From Candidatus Vicinibacter proximus (lineage in GTDB: Bacteria; Bacteroidota; Bacteroidia; Chitinophagales; Saprospiraceae), in the NCBI GenBank assembly GCA_016713905.1, contig JADJOE010000002.1:464816-528815 (forward strand): DNA of 64,000 nt, given 5' to 3'. The stretch's first letter is position 1; each line of letters opens with the position of its first letter. The notes beneath the pieces were generated by a model, which was not told where the DNA came from, did not search any database, and saw nothing but the letters and a program-made list of their open reading frames with translations. Positions 55,356 through 63,241 of this stretch are shown piece after piece. A program made the position numbers and the translations under genes.

Positions 55356-56406
55356 TTTTGCACTTTCTTGTTCTTGATTATTATTCGTGAATACGGAACG
55401 GTTACAGCTCCATCAACCATCATATATAAATCACCGTCAACCGCACCACGTTTCTGAACCTTTTTCTGTATTTTTTATGTTCGGGCTTGTAAGGCTGTAT
55501 GCCCATTTCAAGACCTAAGTTTGCAATACCAACTCCGATAATCTCAAATTGGTCGGGATTGTATTTGTCCATAAAAGTTATGGGAACACCCATAAAGCCT
55601 TCATAATCCATTGGAATGTCCTTTGTTACATCAACATTGATTGCATCAAAATTTTCAAATTTTGGATATTCTTCTGGGGTGTATTTTTATAAAGGATTAA
55701 ATCTTCGTGTCGTTTATTGATTTCAAGATTGGTAAACCAATGAACTCCTGACACTCTTTATCATTCCTTCCTTTCGGTCTGTTGCAGTTGCGTAATCTTC
55801 GTAATGTTCTGTTTATAAAATGTCCTGCACCACCTTTAAATCCGTAACCTAACCAAAGTTTGTTGTCTCTGATTAATGGAAATATTTCTTTGTATTTTAT
55901 AGCGTTTTGATGTCCGACAATTATAAATTTCTTGTCATACTCAATGAGTTGAGAAACGTATTCACGGAATAGTGAAAAAGGTGGATTAGTAACAACAATG
56001 TCTGATTTTTTAAAAGTTCAATACATTCTTTTGCTTCTAAAATCTCCGTCACCTTTTAGTTTTTTATCCCTATTTTGTTTGGGTCAGGAACGTTATTTCC
56101 GTTCTTGTCGCCTGTGTATTCTAAATAGATTGCTTGTTCAGAGTTGTTTGGCTGAACAAGTCCATATCTTGATTTTGTAGCAAGTCGCAATGAGTTTTTA
56201 AGTCCAAGTTTCTCAAGTGTTATGAGAAGAAATGAAAGAAGTTGCTCACTCGTGGGTCGTCACAGTTACAGTAAACAACTTTGTCTTTAAAGTGCTTTTT
56301 GTAATACTTTAACTCTCTTTCAATGTCGGAAAGCTGCGTATAAAATCTGTCCTTTTTTATTGGTCTTCGCTTCTTGTAAGTTTTTATTTTTTGCTTTCTC
56401 AGTCAT
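55352..56406 (-). pseudogene. EcoRI-type adenine methyltransferase (copy 2), many frameshifts
   Basis: Second copy of 40989-42047. More than ten single-base indels, mostly in A/T runs, scatter over about 900 bases (from about 55460 to 56370). The NPPF region is out of frame. If this reflects the real genome, the second restriction-modification cassette is dead in both parts. If not, this stretch has poor base quality. Both explanations are considered in the findings. Confidence 0.82.
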
Positions 56407-56501
56407 TATGTCGTTTACTTTTTTCTTTCGGTTTTCAAATTTAATATTTTGTTCTTCTGTCGGTCGGTTTATGATTGCTCTGTCGGTCGTCTTACGCTTG
56501 C

Positions 56502-56631
56502 ACCTAACGTTTTGCGGCTCTTACGCTGTGCGGGTTTTGGAGTGAATAATTGTCATTTTACTACGATTTAAAACTAACTAAAATTACTCAATGAAGCAAA
56601 CAGCCCGCATAGCGCAAAACCGCTGTTAGCG
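56502..56631 (-). other. attC-52
   Basis: Left core ACCTAAC; right core GTTAGCG. The arms TTTTGCGGCTCTTACGCTGT and GCATAGCGCAAAACCGC form the stem. The right end pairs 10/10 with attC-53. Confidence 0.9.
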
Positions 56632-56641
56632 GTAGTTTTTC

Positions 56642-57386
56642 TTATTTGTTCAACTTGTTAATTGTCGTCAACATTTTTGTCAACTGATCCTTACGTGTTT
56701 TTTATATTCACCGTCCCATTTGTCAATTAGTATTGGAAGAAGTTCTCGGTTAATTGCAGTTTTAGTCATGGCCATGACATCCTCGTCAATTTTCCCTTCT
56801 ATCACAAACTGACCAAATCCTACCGCAATAATTGCGTTGTCTATACCTAATAATAACGAGCCACCCATATTGCTTGATGCGGCTGCCATAATTTCTCTCA
56901 GCTGTGCCTCATCAATTTGTTTACCAGAACTTTCTCCTATTTTTTTGAAATGTTCAAGCATTGCTGGGATGTTTTTTTCAATTTCAGAGTTGTCTATTTG
57001 TGACTTTGCGAAATATACTGACTGATTTTTGTCGTGTCCATTTCGTTCCAATCAAAAGGTGGATAGCCCCAACCATCAATTAGTTCCTTTAAAAAAACTA
57101 TCGGACTAATAGTTTTGTTGCTTTGTCTCCATTGTCTGAAACCGTAAAATGCGTCAGAACCTTCGTCATTTCCAAAAGGTCCAGATTCTTCAATAGGACT
57201 CCAATAAAATTCCTCTGTCATTAATTTCTTTGCATTCGGATGAGCTGTCTCAGGGGTCAATTCGTAATTGTCCATTTGTGTTTTAATTGAGTTGTCTAAT
57301 TTATTTTTATCCTTTGTCTGTCCGTAGCAGGAAGCATACAGGAGCAAACTTGTCATGAGTATTAAATATTTGTTTCGTGTCGTCAT
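56642..57386 (-). pseudogene. Secreted protein of unknown function, two frameshifts
   Basis: The first frame opens with a signal peptide (YLILMTSLLLYASCYG, possible lipobox). It continues TEEFYWSPIEESGPFGNDEG and FLKELIDGWGYPPFDWNEMD, then is lost near 57015. The second frame carries QIDNSEIEKNIPAMLEHFKK and MGGSLLLGIDNAIIAVGFGQ. A third shift at about 56705 restores a tail ending NKLNK. The family is not named with confidence. Both shifts fall in A runs. Confidence 0.72.
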
Positions 57387-57394
57387 AAAATTAC

Positions 57395-57526
57395 CGCTAA
57401 CGTTTTGCAGCTACCAGTAGTTGGCGTTTTGGAACACTCAACTGTCTATACCCACAAATGGTTTTTTAAAGATACAAAACTTTATATTACCTCGTCCGCG
57501 CCAATTACTGGTAGGTGCTGTTATAG
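57395..57526 (-). other. attC-53 (closest to the predicted attI)
   Basis: Left core CGCTAAC; right core GTTATAG. The arms GCAGCTACCAGTAGTTGGCG and GCGCCAATTACTGGTAGG form the stem. The right end GTTATAGGGC pairs 10/10 with GCCCTATAAC at 62105-62114. Confidence 0.92.
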
Positions 57527-57542
57527 GGCGTTTTTCTGGGTT

Positions 57543-58469
57543 TTAGTTAAATGATGTCCGATACTCTAATGGTGTTTGATTCGTTTTGGATTTAAATAAT
57601 TTACTAAAAGACTGTGAATGCTCAAACCCCAATTCATAAGCAATTTCACTTACAGACAAGTTCGTGGTAGATAATTTTACTTTCGCTTTTTCTATTAATT
57701 TATTATGGATATGCTGTTGGGTTGTTTGTCCGGTTAAACTTTTTAGCATACTGCTTAAATAGTCAGTACTAACATTAAAATTTTGAGAAATATTTTGAAC
57801 CGATGGCAAACCATTATTTATAATATTATCGCCATTAAAATAATTATCTAAAATTTCCTCTAACTGATCTAATATTTGGTGGTTGGAAATTTTTCTGGTG
57901 AGAAATTGTCTTTGGTAAAACCTTTCAGAATAATTTAACAGTAATTCTAATTGAGTGATGATTATCTCTTGACTGAATTGATCGATGTTTGCCGTATATT
58001 CTGTTTTAATATTTTGCAAAATATCATTTACAATACTTTCTTCTTTTTCTGAAAGGAAAAGTGCTTCCCGGACGGAATAATTAAAGAACGGATATTTCTT
58101 TATGTTTTTAGCAAGCGATGTTCCAAATAAAAAATCAGGATGAATAGCTAAAATCCAACCTGTAGGAATATTTGTGGTTGCATCTGCTTCTATCAATTGT
58201 ACTGAAATAACCTGTTCTGGCGAAAAAAAAGTCATCAGCCCTTCATCAAAATCATACGATTGCTGACCATATCGATATTTACCAACCACATTGCGTTTTA
58301 TGGCTATGGTATAAAACCCTTGGATCCATTTCATCTCATTGGTGTCTGACGTATGTTTTACTTTGCTGTAATCTATCAAACTTATTAATGGGTGTTCAGG
58401 AGGCGAAAGTTGGTTAAATCGATGTAAATCACTGATGGTATTTAATCTTGATATTTCTGTATTTGACAT
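57543..58469 (-). CDS. AraC-family transcriptional regulator
   Basis: The protein is 308 aa. The C-terminal about 100 residues are a double HTH of AraC type (LPSVQNISQNFNVSTDYLSS, LSVSEIAYELGFEHSQSFSK, NQTPLEYRTS). The N-terminal cupin-like sensing half (EGLMTFFSPEQVISVQ) has no named ligand. It lies downstream of the SDR gene 58582-59451 on the same strand, beyond a strong hairpin, so it is probably transcribed separately. It may control the neighbouring reductase genes. Confidence 0.9.
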   Translation of the reverse strand: MSNTEISRLNTISDLHRFNQLSPPEHPLISLIDYSKVKHTSDTNEMKWIQGFYTIAIKRNVVGKYRYGQQSYDFDEGLMTFFSPEQVISVQLIEADATTNIPTGWILAIHPDFLFGTSLAKNIKKYPFFNYSVREALFLSEKEESIVNDILQNIKTEYTANIDQFSQEIIITQLELLLNYSERFYQRQFLTRKISNHQILDQLEEILDNYFNGDNIINNGLPSVQNISQNFNVSTDYLSSMLKSLTGQTTQQHIHNKLIEKAKVKLSTTNLSVSEIAYELGFEHSQSFSKLFKSKTNQTPLEYRTSFN

Positions 58470-58525
58470 ATTGCAAGTTATTAAAATTTCATTTTAGTTT
58501 AAATAATTTCTAGTCTTTATATATG

Positions 58526-58564
58526 CAGAAACAGATAGCTAATACTTTCAGCTATCTGTTTCTG
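58526..58564 (-). terminator. Strong hairpin, probable transcription terminator
   Basis: A 15-base perfect stem CAGAAACAGATAGCT / AGCTATCTGTTTCTG with a 9-base loop lies 18 bases after the stop of the SDR gene. The flanks are A/T-rich, and no long T run follows on the minus strand. Confidence 0.72.
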
Positions 58565-58581
58565 TGAAATTTAACTTTTTC

Positions 58582-59451
58582 TTAGACTTTTAGTTTGAGC
58601 ATTTCCCCTATTCCAAATGCGTTGAATAATCCTTCGTGAATCTGAGCTAATTGATTGTTGTATGGTTCAATATGTGTTCCCATTCCCATATTGTCAACTA
58701 TAGTTCGCATAGGGCGTTTTCCTGCAGGCATGTTAATGAGTTTGGTAATTGCATCAGCTACATTTTGAGGATTTTGTGCAGGGTTGTTGGCAAGGGCTTG
58801 CTCAAAATTTTCAAACATTTGTTTGGGTGCGCTAACCATTCCTCCATAACTTTCATTTTGCGATTTATCAGATGGCAACATCAGATTATTCATAAAACTA
58901 GTTGGGTACCCTCCTGGCTCAACTATGCATGAATCTACACCGAAGCCAGAAAGCTCTACACGGTAATTTTCAGCCAATGCTTCTACTGCCCATTTTGTTG
59001 CTTGGTAGGGGCCGTAAAACGGAAGAGCAATTCGACCCAAAAGACTAGAAATTTGAATAAGTAATCCTGAACCTTGATTTCTAAGGTGCGGAAGAGCAGC
59101 TCTGTTTACTCGTTGCACCCCAAATACGTTGACATCAAAAAGACGTTTGAAATCATCGGTATTAAATTGTTCCTGAATACCTAAAACCCCAACACCGGCA
59201 TTGTTTATCACTACATCTAAACCGCCTAGTAATTCGATGGCTTTTACCACACCCGAATTTACACTTTCATCGTTGGTGATGTCAATATTAACGATTTTTG
59301 CACCTAATGCGGTTAATTCATCTGCTATAGCTTTGTTTTTAGAATCAGTATTTCGCATAGTGGCTACAACACTTTGCCCTTGATTAAGCAAGGTTTTTAC
59401 TGTTAAGGCGCCAAAGCCTCCGTTTGCTCCTGTAATTAAGATTTTTGACAT
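58582..59451 (-). CDS. Short-chain dehydrogenase/reductase
   Basis: The protein is 289 aa, classical SDR. It has the cofactor motif ITGANGGFGALT (TGxxxGxG, residues 6-17), INNAGVGVLG (NNAG), the active-site Ser in QISSLLGR and YGPYQATKWA (YxxxK). Complete catalytic set. An NAD(P)H-dependent reductase with unknown substrate, probably NADPH-using as no acidic residue follows the second strand. Cytosolic. Confidence 0.9.
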   Translation of the reverse strand: MSKILITGANGGFGALTVKTLLNQGQSVVATMRNTDSKNKAIADELTALGAKIVNIDITNDESVNSGVVKAIELLGGLDVVINNAGVGVLGIQEQFNTDDFKRLFDVNVFGVQRVNRAALPHLRNQGSGLLIQISSLLGRIALPFYGPYQATKWAVEALAENYRVELSGFGVDSCIVEPGGYPTSFMNNLMLPSDKSQNESYGGMVSAPKQMFENFEQALANNPAQNPQNVADAITKLINMPAGKRPMRTIVDNMGMGTHIEPYNNQLAQIHEGLFNAFGIGEMLKLKV

Positions 59452-59596
59452 AAGATTTTGTTTTTTGATTTATACGATGCAAACTTGCAGATCAAAAAAC
59501 CACCTTATGTATCCAAATCCGTGATTGTTGTAGCTGAAAACTTATTACTGAAACTACAAGCTCAAATTCGGTTCTTTGCCGACATGAAATACCTGT

Positions 59597-60418
59597 CTAA
59601 CCAGCAAGTTGCTCACTTATTTTCCAAAGTTCCTCTTGCAAGTCCTTGTCGTATGAGTATCTGTTCGATTTAATTTCTTTACCGTCAAACTTATAAAACG
59701 TCCCGTTCGAGTTTGCATATTTACTATCAATGGCTAAGCTGCACAACATTTTTGCCGCCTTGTCGGGTGGAGAAGAAATAGTTTTAAAAATATAATAAAG
59801 AAGTTTGGGCATGTCTTTCGTCAATTCAGATTTTACTAGTCCCGGATGAAAAACACTAGTTGTTACTTCAGTTCCTTCTAATCGTCTTGCCAACGCGTAG
59901 GTAAACATAATATTCATCATTTTGGAAGCACCAAAAGCACCCAAGAAACCTGACGAGAATTTCGTTTTCCCGTTAATATCATCAAGATTTATTTTGGTTG
60001 TTGATGGCGCAGAAACTGTTATCACTCTTGCAGGCTTACCCGCTTTTAGGAGGTCAAGCAATTCATTGGTAAGGATAAACGGGCCTAAATGATTGGTGGC
60101 AAAGGTATATTCAAGCCCCTGAGAATTTTCGGTTCTGTTCTTAGTAAATATTGCAGCAACATTCACCAATGCGCTCAAGGATTTGTGTTTACTTTTAATT
60201 TCATCAACTGCCTTTTTGATTGATTTTGGCTCACTCAGGTCAGTAACTACAGTTTCAATGTCGCTATTATTTGTCGCTTGAATAATTTCAGATTTCACTT
60301 TCGATAGCTTGTCAGCATTTCGTCCAAGTAAAATTACTGCACAATTATTTTTTGCTAATTCAAGCGCTGTGGCTTTGCCAATAGCACCCGTTGCTCCTGT
60401 TACTAAAACTGTTTTCAT
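59597..60418 (-). CDS. SDR-family protein lacking the catalytic Tyr
   Basis: The protein is 273 aa. The cofactor site VTGATGAIGKAT and VNVAAIF (in place of NNAG) are recognisable, and TVSAPST keeps the Ser. The YxxxK position reads FGASK, with Phe for the catalytic Tyr and Lys kept. Retinol-dehydrogenase-like by overall layout. The Tyr loss suggests no normal reductase activity or an altered one. It starts one base after the stop of the NADP oxidoreductase gene, so translation is probably coupled. Confidence 0.85.
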   Translation of the reverse strand: MKTVLVTGATGAIGKATALELAKNNCAVILLGRNADKLSKVKSEIIQATNNSDIETVVTDLSEPKSIKKAVDEIKSKHKSLSALVNVAAIFTKNRTENSQGLEYTFATNHLGPFILTNELLDLLKAGKPARVITVSAPSTTKINLDDINGKTKFSSGFLGAFGASKMMNIMFTYALARRLEGTEVTTSVFHPGLVKSELTKDMPKLLYYIFKTISSPPDKAAKMLCSLAIDSKYANSNGTFYKFDGKEIKSNRYSYDKDLQEELWKISEQLAG

Positions 60419-60419
60419 T

Positions 60420-61073
60420 TTAACTTACTATTTTGATGTTAAAAGCTCCGTTATTAGTAGCACCATAGATACTTAACCATAGCGGGAGATACATTTCCGT
60501 TCCTCTTGATTTTGTGATGTCGCCAAGGTCAAGAATATTTTTTTCAGCCCACCCAAACGATTTCAAAATCTTTTTTACTTCTTCTTTTGATCCTGCATCA
60601 TTGCCACTTACAAAAGTGCTGTGATCGCCTCCGTTTATCATTGCAGGATTTACCATTAAACCACACCACATCGTGTTGAGTGCTTTTACTACTTTCGTTT
60701 GAGGAAATTCCTTTTGAATTTCTTCACCCAGGGAATTGGTATTGCAAATTGCTAGTGAAGGGGGCATTCCTTTTGAAAAATCGAGTGGATTGGCAATGTC
60801 AACAATTATTTTTCCATTTAGGTTTTTATCACCTGCCAATTTTAATGCCTCAATTGAACCAACACCTGCGGTGCAATTAAAAATTATTTCTCCGAATGCT
60901 GCCGCATCAGCAAAGGTTCCGGCAGTTGCTTTGCCATTGTGTTTGGCAACAAAAGCTTTGGCCTTTTCATTGTCTACTGTTCTTGAACCCATCATAACTG
61001 TGTGTCCAACTTCAATTAATTTTGAACCGATGGTGTCTCCAACATTGCCGGTTCCTAATACTGCTATTTTCAT
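60420..61073 (-). CDS. NADPH-dependent F420 reductase-type oxidoreductase
   Basis: The protein is 217 aa. The N-terminal Rossmann motif AVLGTGNVGDTIGSKL and the following VMMGSRTVDNEKA (Arg favouring NADP) match the NADP-oxidoreductase F420-dependent family. IIVDIANPLDF and VVKALNTMWCGLMVNPAMIN are the conserved later blocks. Bacteroidota have no known F420, so a different electron partner is likely. First gene of a tight pair with the SDR behind it. Confidence 0.88.
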   Translation of the reverse strand: MKIAVLGTGNVGDTIGSKLIEVGHTVMMGSRTVDNEKAKAFVAKHNGKATAGTFADAAAFGEIIFNCTAGVGSIEALKLAGDKNLNGKIIVDIANPLDFSKGMPPSLAICNTNSLGEEIQKEFPQTKVVKALNTMWCGLMVNPAMINGGDHSTFVSGNDAGSKEEVKKILKSFGWAEKNILDLGDITKSRGTEMYLPLWLSIYGATNNGAFNIKIVS

Positions 61074-61170
61074 ATTGTTTTCGTTTTTAGTTATTTAATT
61101 TTTGCGATACAAAGATGAGCAGAACCATTCTTTGGGCAATGGTCAATAACTTGGTTGTGATGGTAGATTA

Positions 61171-62076
61171 TTATTTTGCTGGCTGCTTCCTGTATTCAAG
61201 CGGTGTCTGGTCGGTGTGCTTCTTGAAGAATTTACCGAAATTGGCGGGGTCAGAAAAATTAAGTTGGTAAGCAATTTCGGTAATATCGAAATCGGTAAAT
61301 TGAATTAATGATTTTGCTTCTGATAATAATCTGTCATTGATATAACTCAGGGCGTTTTTGTCAGATGCAGATTTAACCGATTGAGAAAGATGATTAGGTG
61401 TTACATTTAATAGGGCTGCATAATCCTCAATTGTTCTTTTTTCGATGTAGAAGTTGTTTACTAATTGAATAAATTTTTGAAGTAAAATTTGTTGCGGTGT
61501 TGTAAATCCTTCTTCCCACTGCTTGAAAGCATTGGTGAATTCTTTTAATTGATACAACAAAGCAAGAAGTTTTATTGAAGCAACTTTATGTTGATTGTCA
61601 TTCGTGTTTTCGTATGCGGAAAATACTTCTTCAAAATGGGGAGCAAACTCCTGAAACTTCGCTTCATTCAGCTTAAAAAAATTGGTATGCAGAATATTGA
61701 AGAATGGAAACTCCTTTTCAAAGTCGGGTTTAAAAAATGAAAAACATTCTTTTTTGAAATAAATCAAATAACCGTTTGCCGAATTGTCTCTGTAAAAACT
61801 ATAAAGCAGTCCGGGTGATTGAAAGACAAGGAAAGAATTAAGTTTGGTAACATTCGTGTTGTCATAAGTTATTTTTGTTTTGCCCGCATTTGAAACTAAG
61901 GCAATGAAATAAAAGTCTTTACGAAAGGGCGGTTTGTAATTGCTGATTGAGCCTTCGTTCTCTTTTAGTCTTAGGCAAAAGAAATTTGGGTTTTTTGTCT
62001 TGTAATTTGAAGGAATAGAACTAAGAAAATCATTGATGTCTTTGTAATTGGGAATGATATCGTCTCTGCCTTCCAT
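61171..62076 (-). CDS. AraC-family transcriptional regulator
   Basis: The protein is 301 aa. The C-terminal AraC double HTH is visible (TIEDYAALLNVTPNHLSQSV, DITEIAYQLNFSDPANFGKF, DQTPLEYRKQ). The N-terminal part (RKDFYFIALVSNAGKTKITY) is cupin-like. Its leader between 62076 and the core at 62114 contains the GGACAACGACAAC motif shared with other cassette leaders. It is the first gene after the predicted integration point, so an integron promoter would drive it first. Confidence 0.9.
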   Translation of the reverse strand: MEGRDDIIPNYKDINDFLSSIPSNYKTKNPNFFCLRLKENEGSISNYKPPFRKDFYFIALVSNAGKTKITYDNTNVTKLNSFLVFQSPGLLYSFYRDNSANGYLIYFKKECFSFFKPDFEKEFPFFNILHTNFFKLNEAKFQEFAPHFEEVFSAYENTNDNQHKVASIKLLALLYQLKEFTNAFKQWEEGFTTPQQILLQKFIQLVNNFYIEKRTIEDYAALLNVTPNHLSQSVKSASDKNALSYINDRLLSEAKSLIQFTDFDITEIAYQLNFSDPANFGKFFKKHTDQTPLEYRKQPAK

Positions 62077-62107
62077 TTCAATTTTGTTGTCGTTGTCCTA
62101 AAATGCC

Positions 62108-62114
62108 CTATAAC
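62108..62114 (-). other. Terminal core site CTATAAC, right limit of the array
   Basis: The seven bases CTATAAC complete GCCCTATAAC, which mirrors the right core of attC-53. No stem arm follows on the right as in an attC, so this is the recombination point G|TT of a primary (attI-like) or secondary site. Confidence 0.7.
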
Positions 62115-62200
62115 TTCTTATATGTACACCAAAAGTAAACAAAGTCTACTGTTTTGGTAAGCTATGTATACTTTTAGTAATGGATATCTTTTTACAAATC
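62115..62200 (-). other. Candidate attI region
   Basis: It directly follows the terminal core. It holds an inverted repeat ACCAAAA (62128-62134) / TTTTGGT (62152-62158). On the minus strand it also has TACTTTTG, matching the Bacteroidota -7 promoter pattern TAnnTTTG. attI sites are not conserved enough to recognise by eye, so this rests on position alone. Confidence 0.35.
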
Positions 62201-62501
62201 GTCAAATGGACTTCGGATGCCTTGTATTTTTTTCTGTCTGACGTGGGTATAGATTTCTCAGTGCAAATTCACCACCTTTTGATTTCAGGTTTCCATTTGC
62301 AGGTATTTCCTGTTGTGCTTAAAATGATCCTTCGAAGTAATTGTTTCAAAAAATTATTTGATATGCTTATTTAATATCCATCTGTTTTCTGCTGTGCTTT
62401 AAATTCCTTCAGTTAGAAGCTAACTTTATTTTACGGCTTCGCCGTCCTCACTCACAGATCCGCAAGTAAGGCATGGAAGTTGATTCTTATATTGCGTTCG
62501 T
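62201..62501. other. Gene-free stretch where intI would be expected
   Basis: Only a 64-codon plus-strand frame (62180-62374) is present. It shows none of the tyrosine recombinase boxes. No other gene is supported here. Confidence 0.6.
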
Positions 62502-62991
62502 TCAGTTCAACTGCAATTGATCAGTCGGTATTTCTACCAAATAAAACATGGACAGATTTTCAAGTTTTAACTGAACGAATTTTTTACCAACAATCTCTAC
62601 CAGTGTTCCGGTATTCCCGGCCAATAAACCGGATTTTATTTTGACCTGCTTTCCTTTTAACGCTTGCATGGATTGCAGAGAATTCTGAATAATCATGGAC
62701 CCTCCTTCCGGATCATATCAAGCTCTTCTTCCTTTATAATGGCATCCTGGTTTCGTGGCGCACATAATGCAATACACCTTTGGCCTGAAAAACGTCCTGC
62801 CGGTCCTTGTCTTCATTGCACACAAATAAATAGGATGGAAATGCAGGCACAGTCAATTTCTTCATCCGATCCGACCATTGGCGCATGACTTGGACCTTGG
62901 GTAAATAATGCGGTATCCCCAGTCGGGCAAGTTGCTGCTCTACTTTAAATTCATACCTGCCTTGTATATAAAGGACCTTCCAGTTTGGCAT
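62502..62991 (-). pseudogene. UpxY/NusG-like antitermination protein, two frameshifts
   Basis: The N-terminal NGN domain reads MPNWKVLYIQGRYEFKVEQQ with LTVPAFPSYLFV, the NusG/UpxY signature, and ends at VRHETR. The linker DAIIKEEELDMIRKEGP is one frame away. The KOW domain follows in a third (QALKGKQVKIKSGLLAGNTG, TLVEIVGKKFVQLKLENL). Together about 165 residues, as for UpxY proteins that antiterminate capsule or polysaccharide operons in Bacteroidota. Its usual target operon is not in the window. Two shifts make it inactive unless the sequence is wrong. Confidence 0.82.
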
Positions 62992-63241
62992 CCGATTAGG
63001 GTTAGTTGCTGTGCTAAATTAGAAATAATTTAGAATAGGTCAGGTAAATTTAAGGGAATAAGGAGAAATTAGAGAATTAGAAAATTTGAAAATTAGCTAA
63101 TGGATGACTGAACGATCTCTGCGACAGCAGAGTATCGCGACAGCACGATAAGTGAGTATCCATGTAATGTGAAAAAGGTTTAGCTTTAGTTAAGTGGTCC
63201 AAAGGCCACAATTTAAATTAAATAACTAAAAACTAAACCTT

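Noticed and set aside
25685..57386. Duplicated cassettes as an assembly artefact only
   Set aside because: Copies have different neighbours joined exactly at attC core points, and some have real substitutions (DUF5655 position 6, CPCC copy 3, restriction copy 2). Artefact is therefore not the main explanation, though it remains to be checked with reads.
3484..57526. CRISPR array interpretation of the regularly spaced repeats
   Set aside because: The repeats are 66-176 bases, imperfect inverted repeats separated by whole genes, with no short spacers and no cas genes.
62180..62374. The 64-codon plus-strand ORF next to the array end as an intI start
   Set aside because: No recombinase motif; sequence composition gives a short hydrophobic peptide only.
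63105..63160. Direct repeat GCGACAGCA twice near 63120-63150
   Set aside because: Two short copies in an intergenic stretch near the IS110 relic. Could be part of its end, but too little to call a feature.
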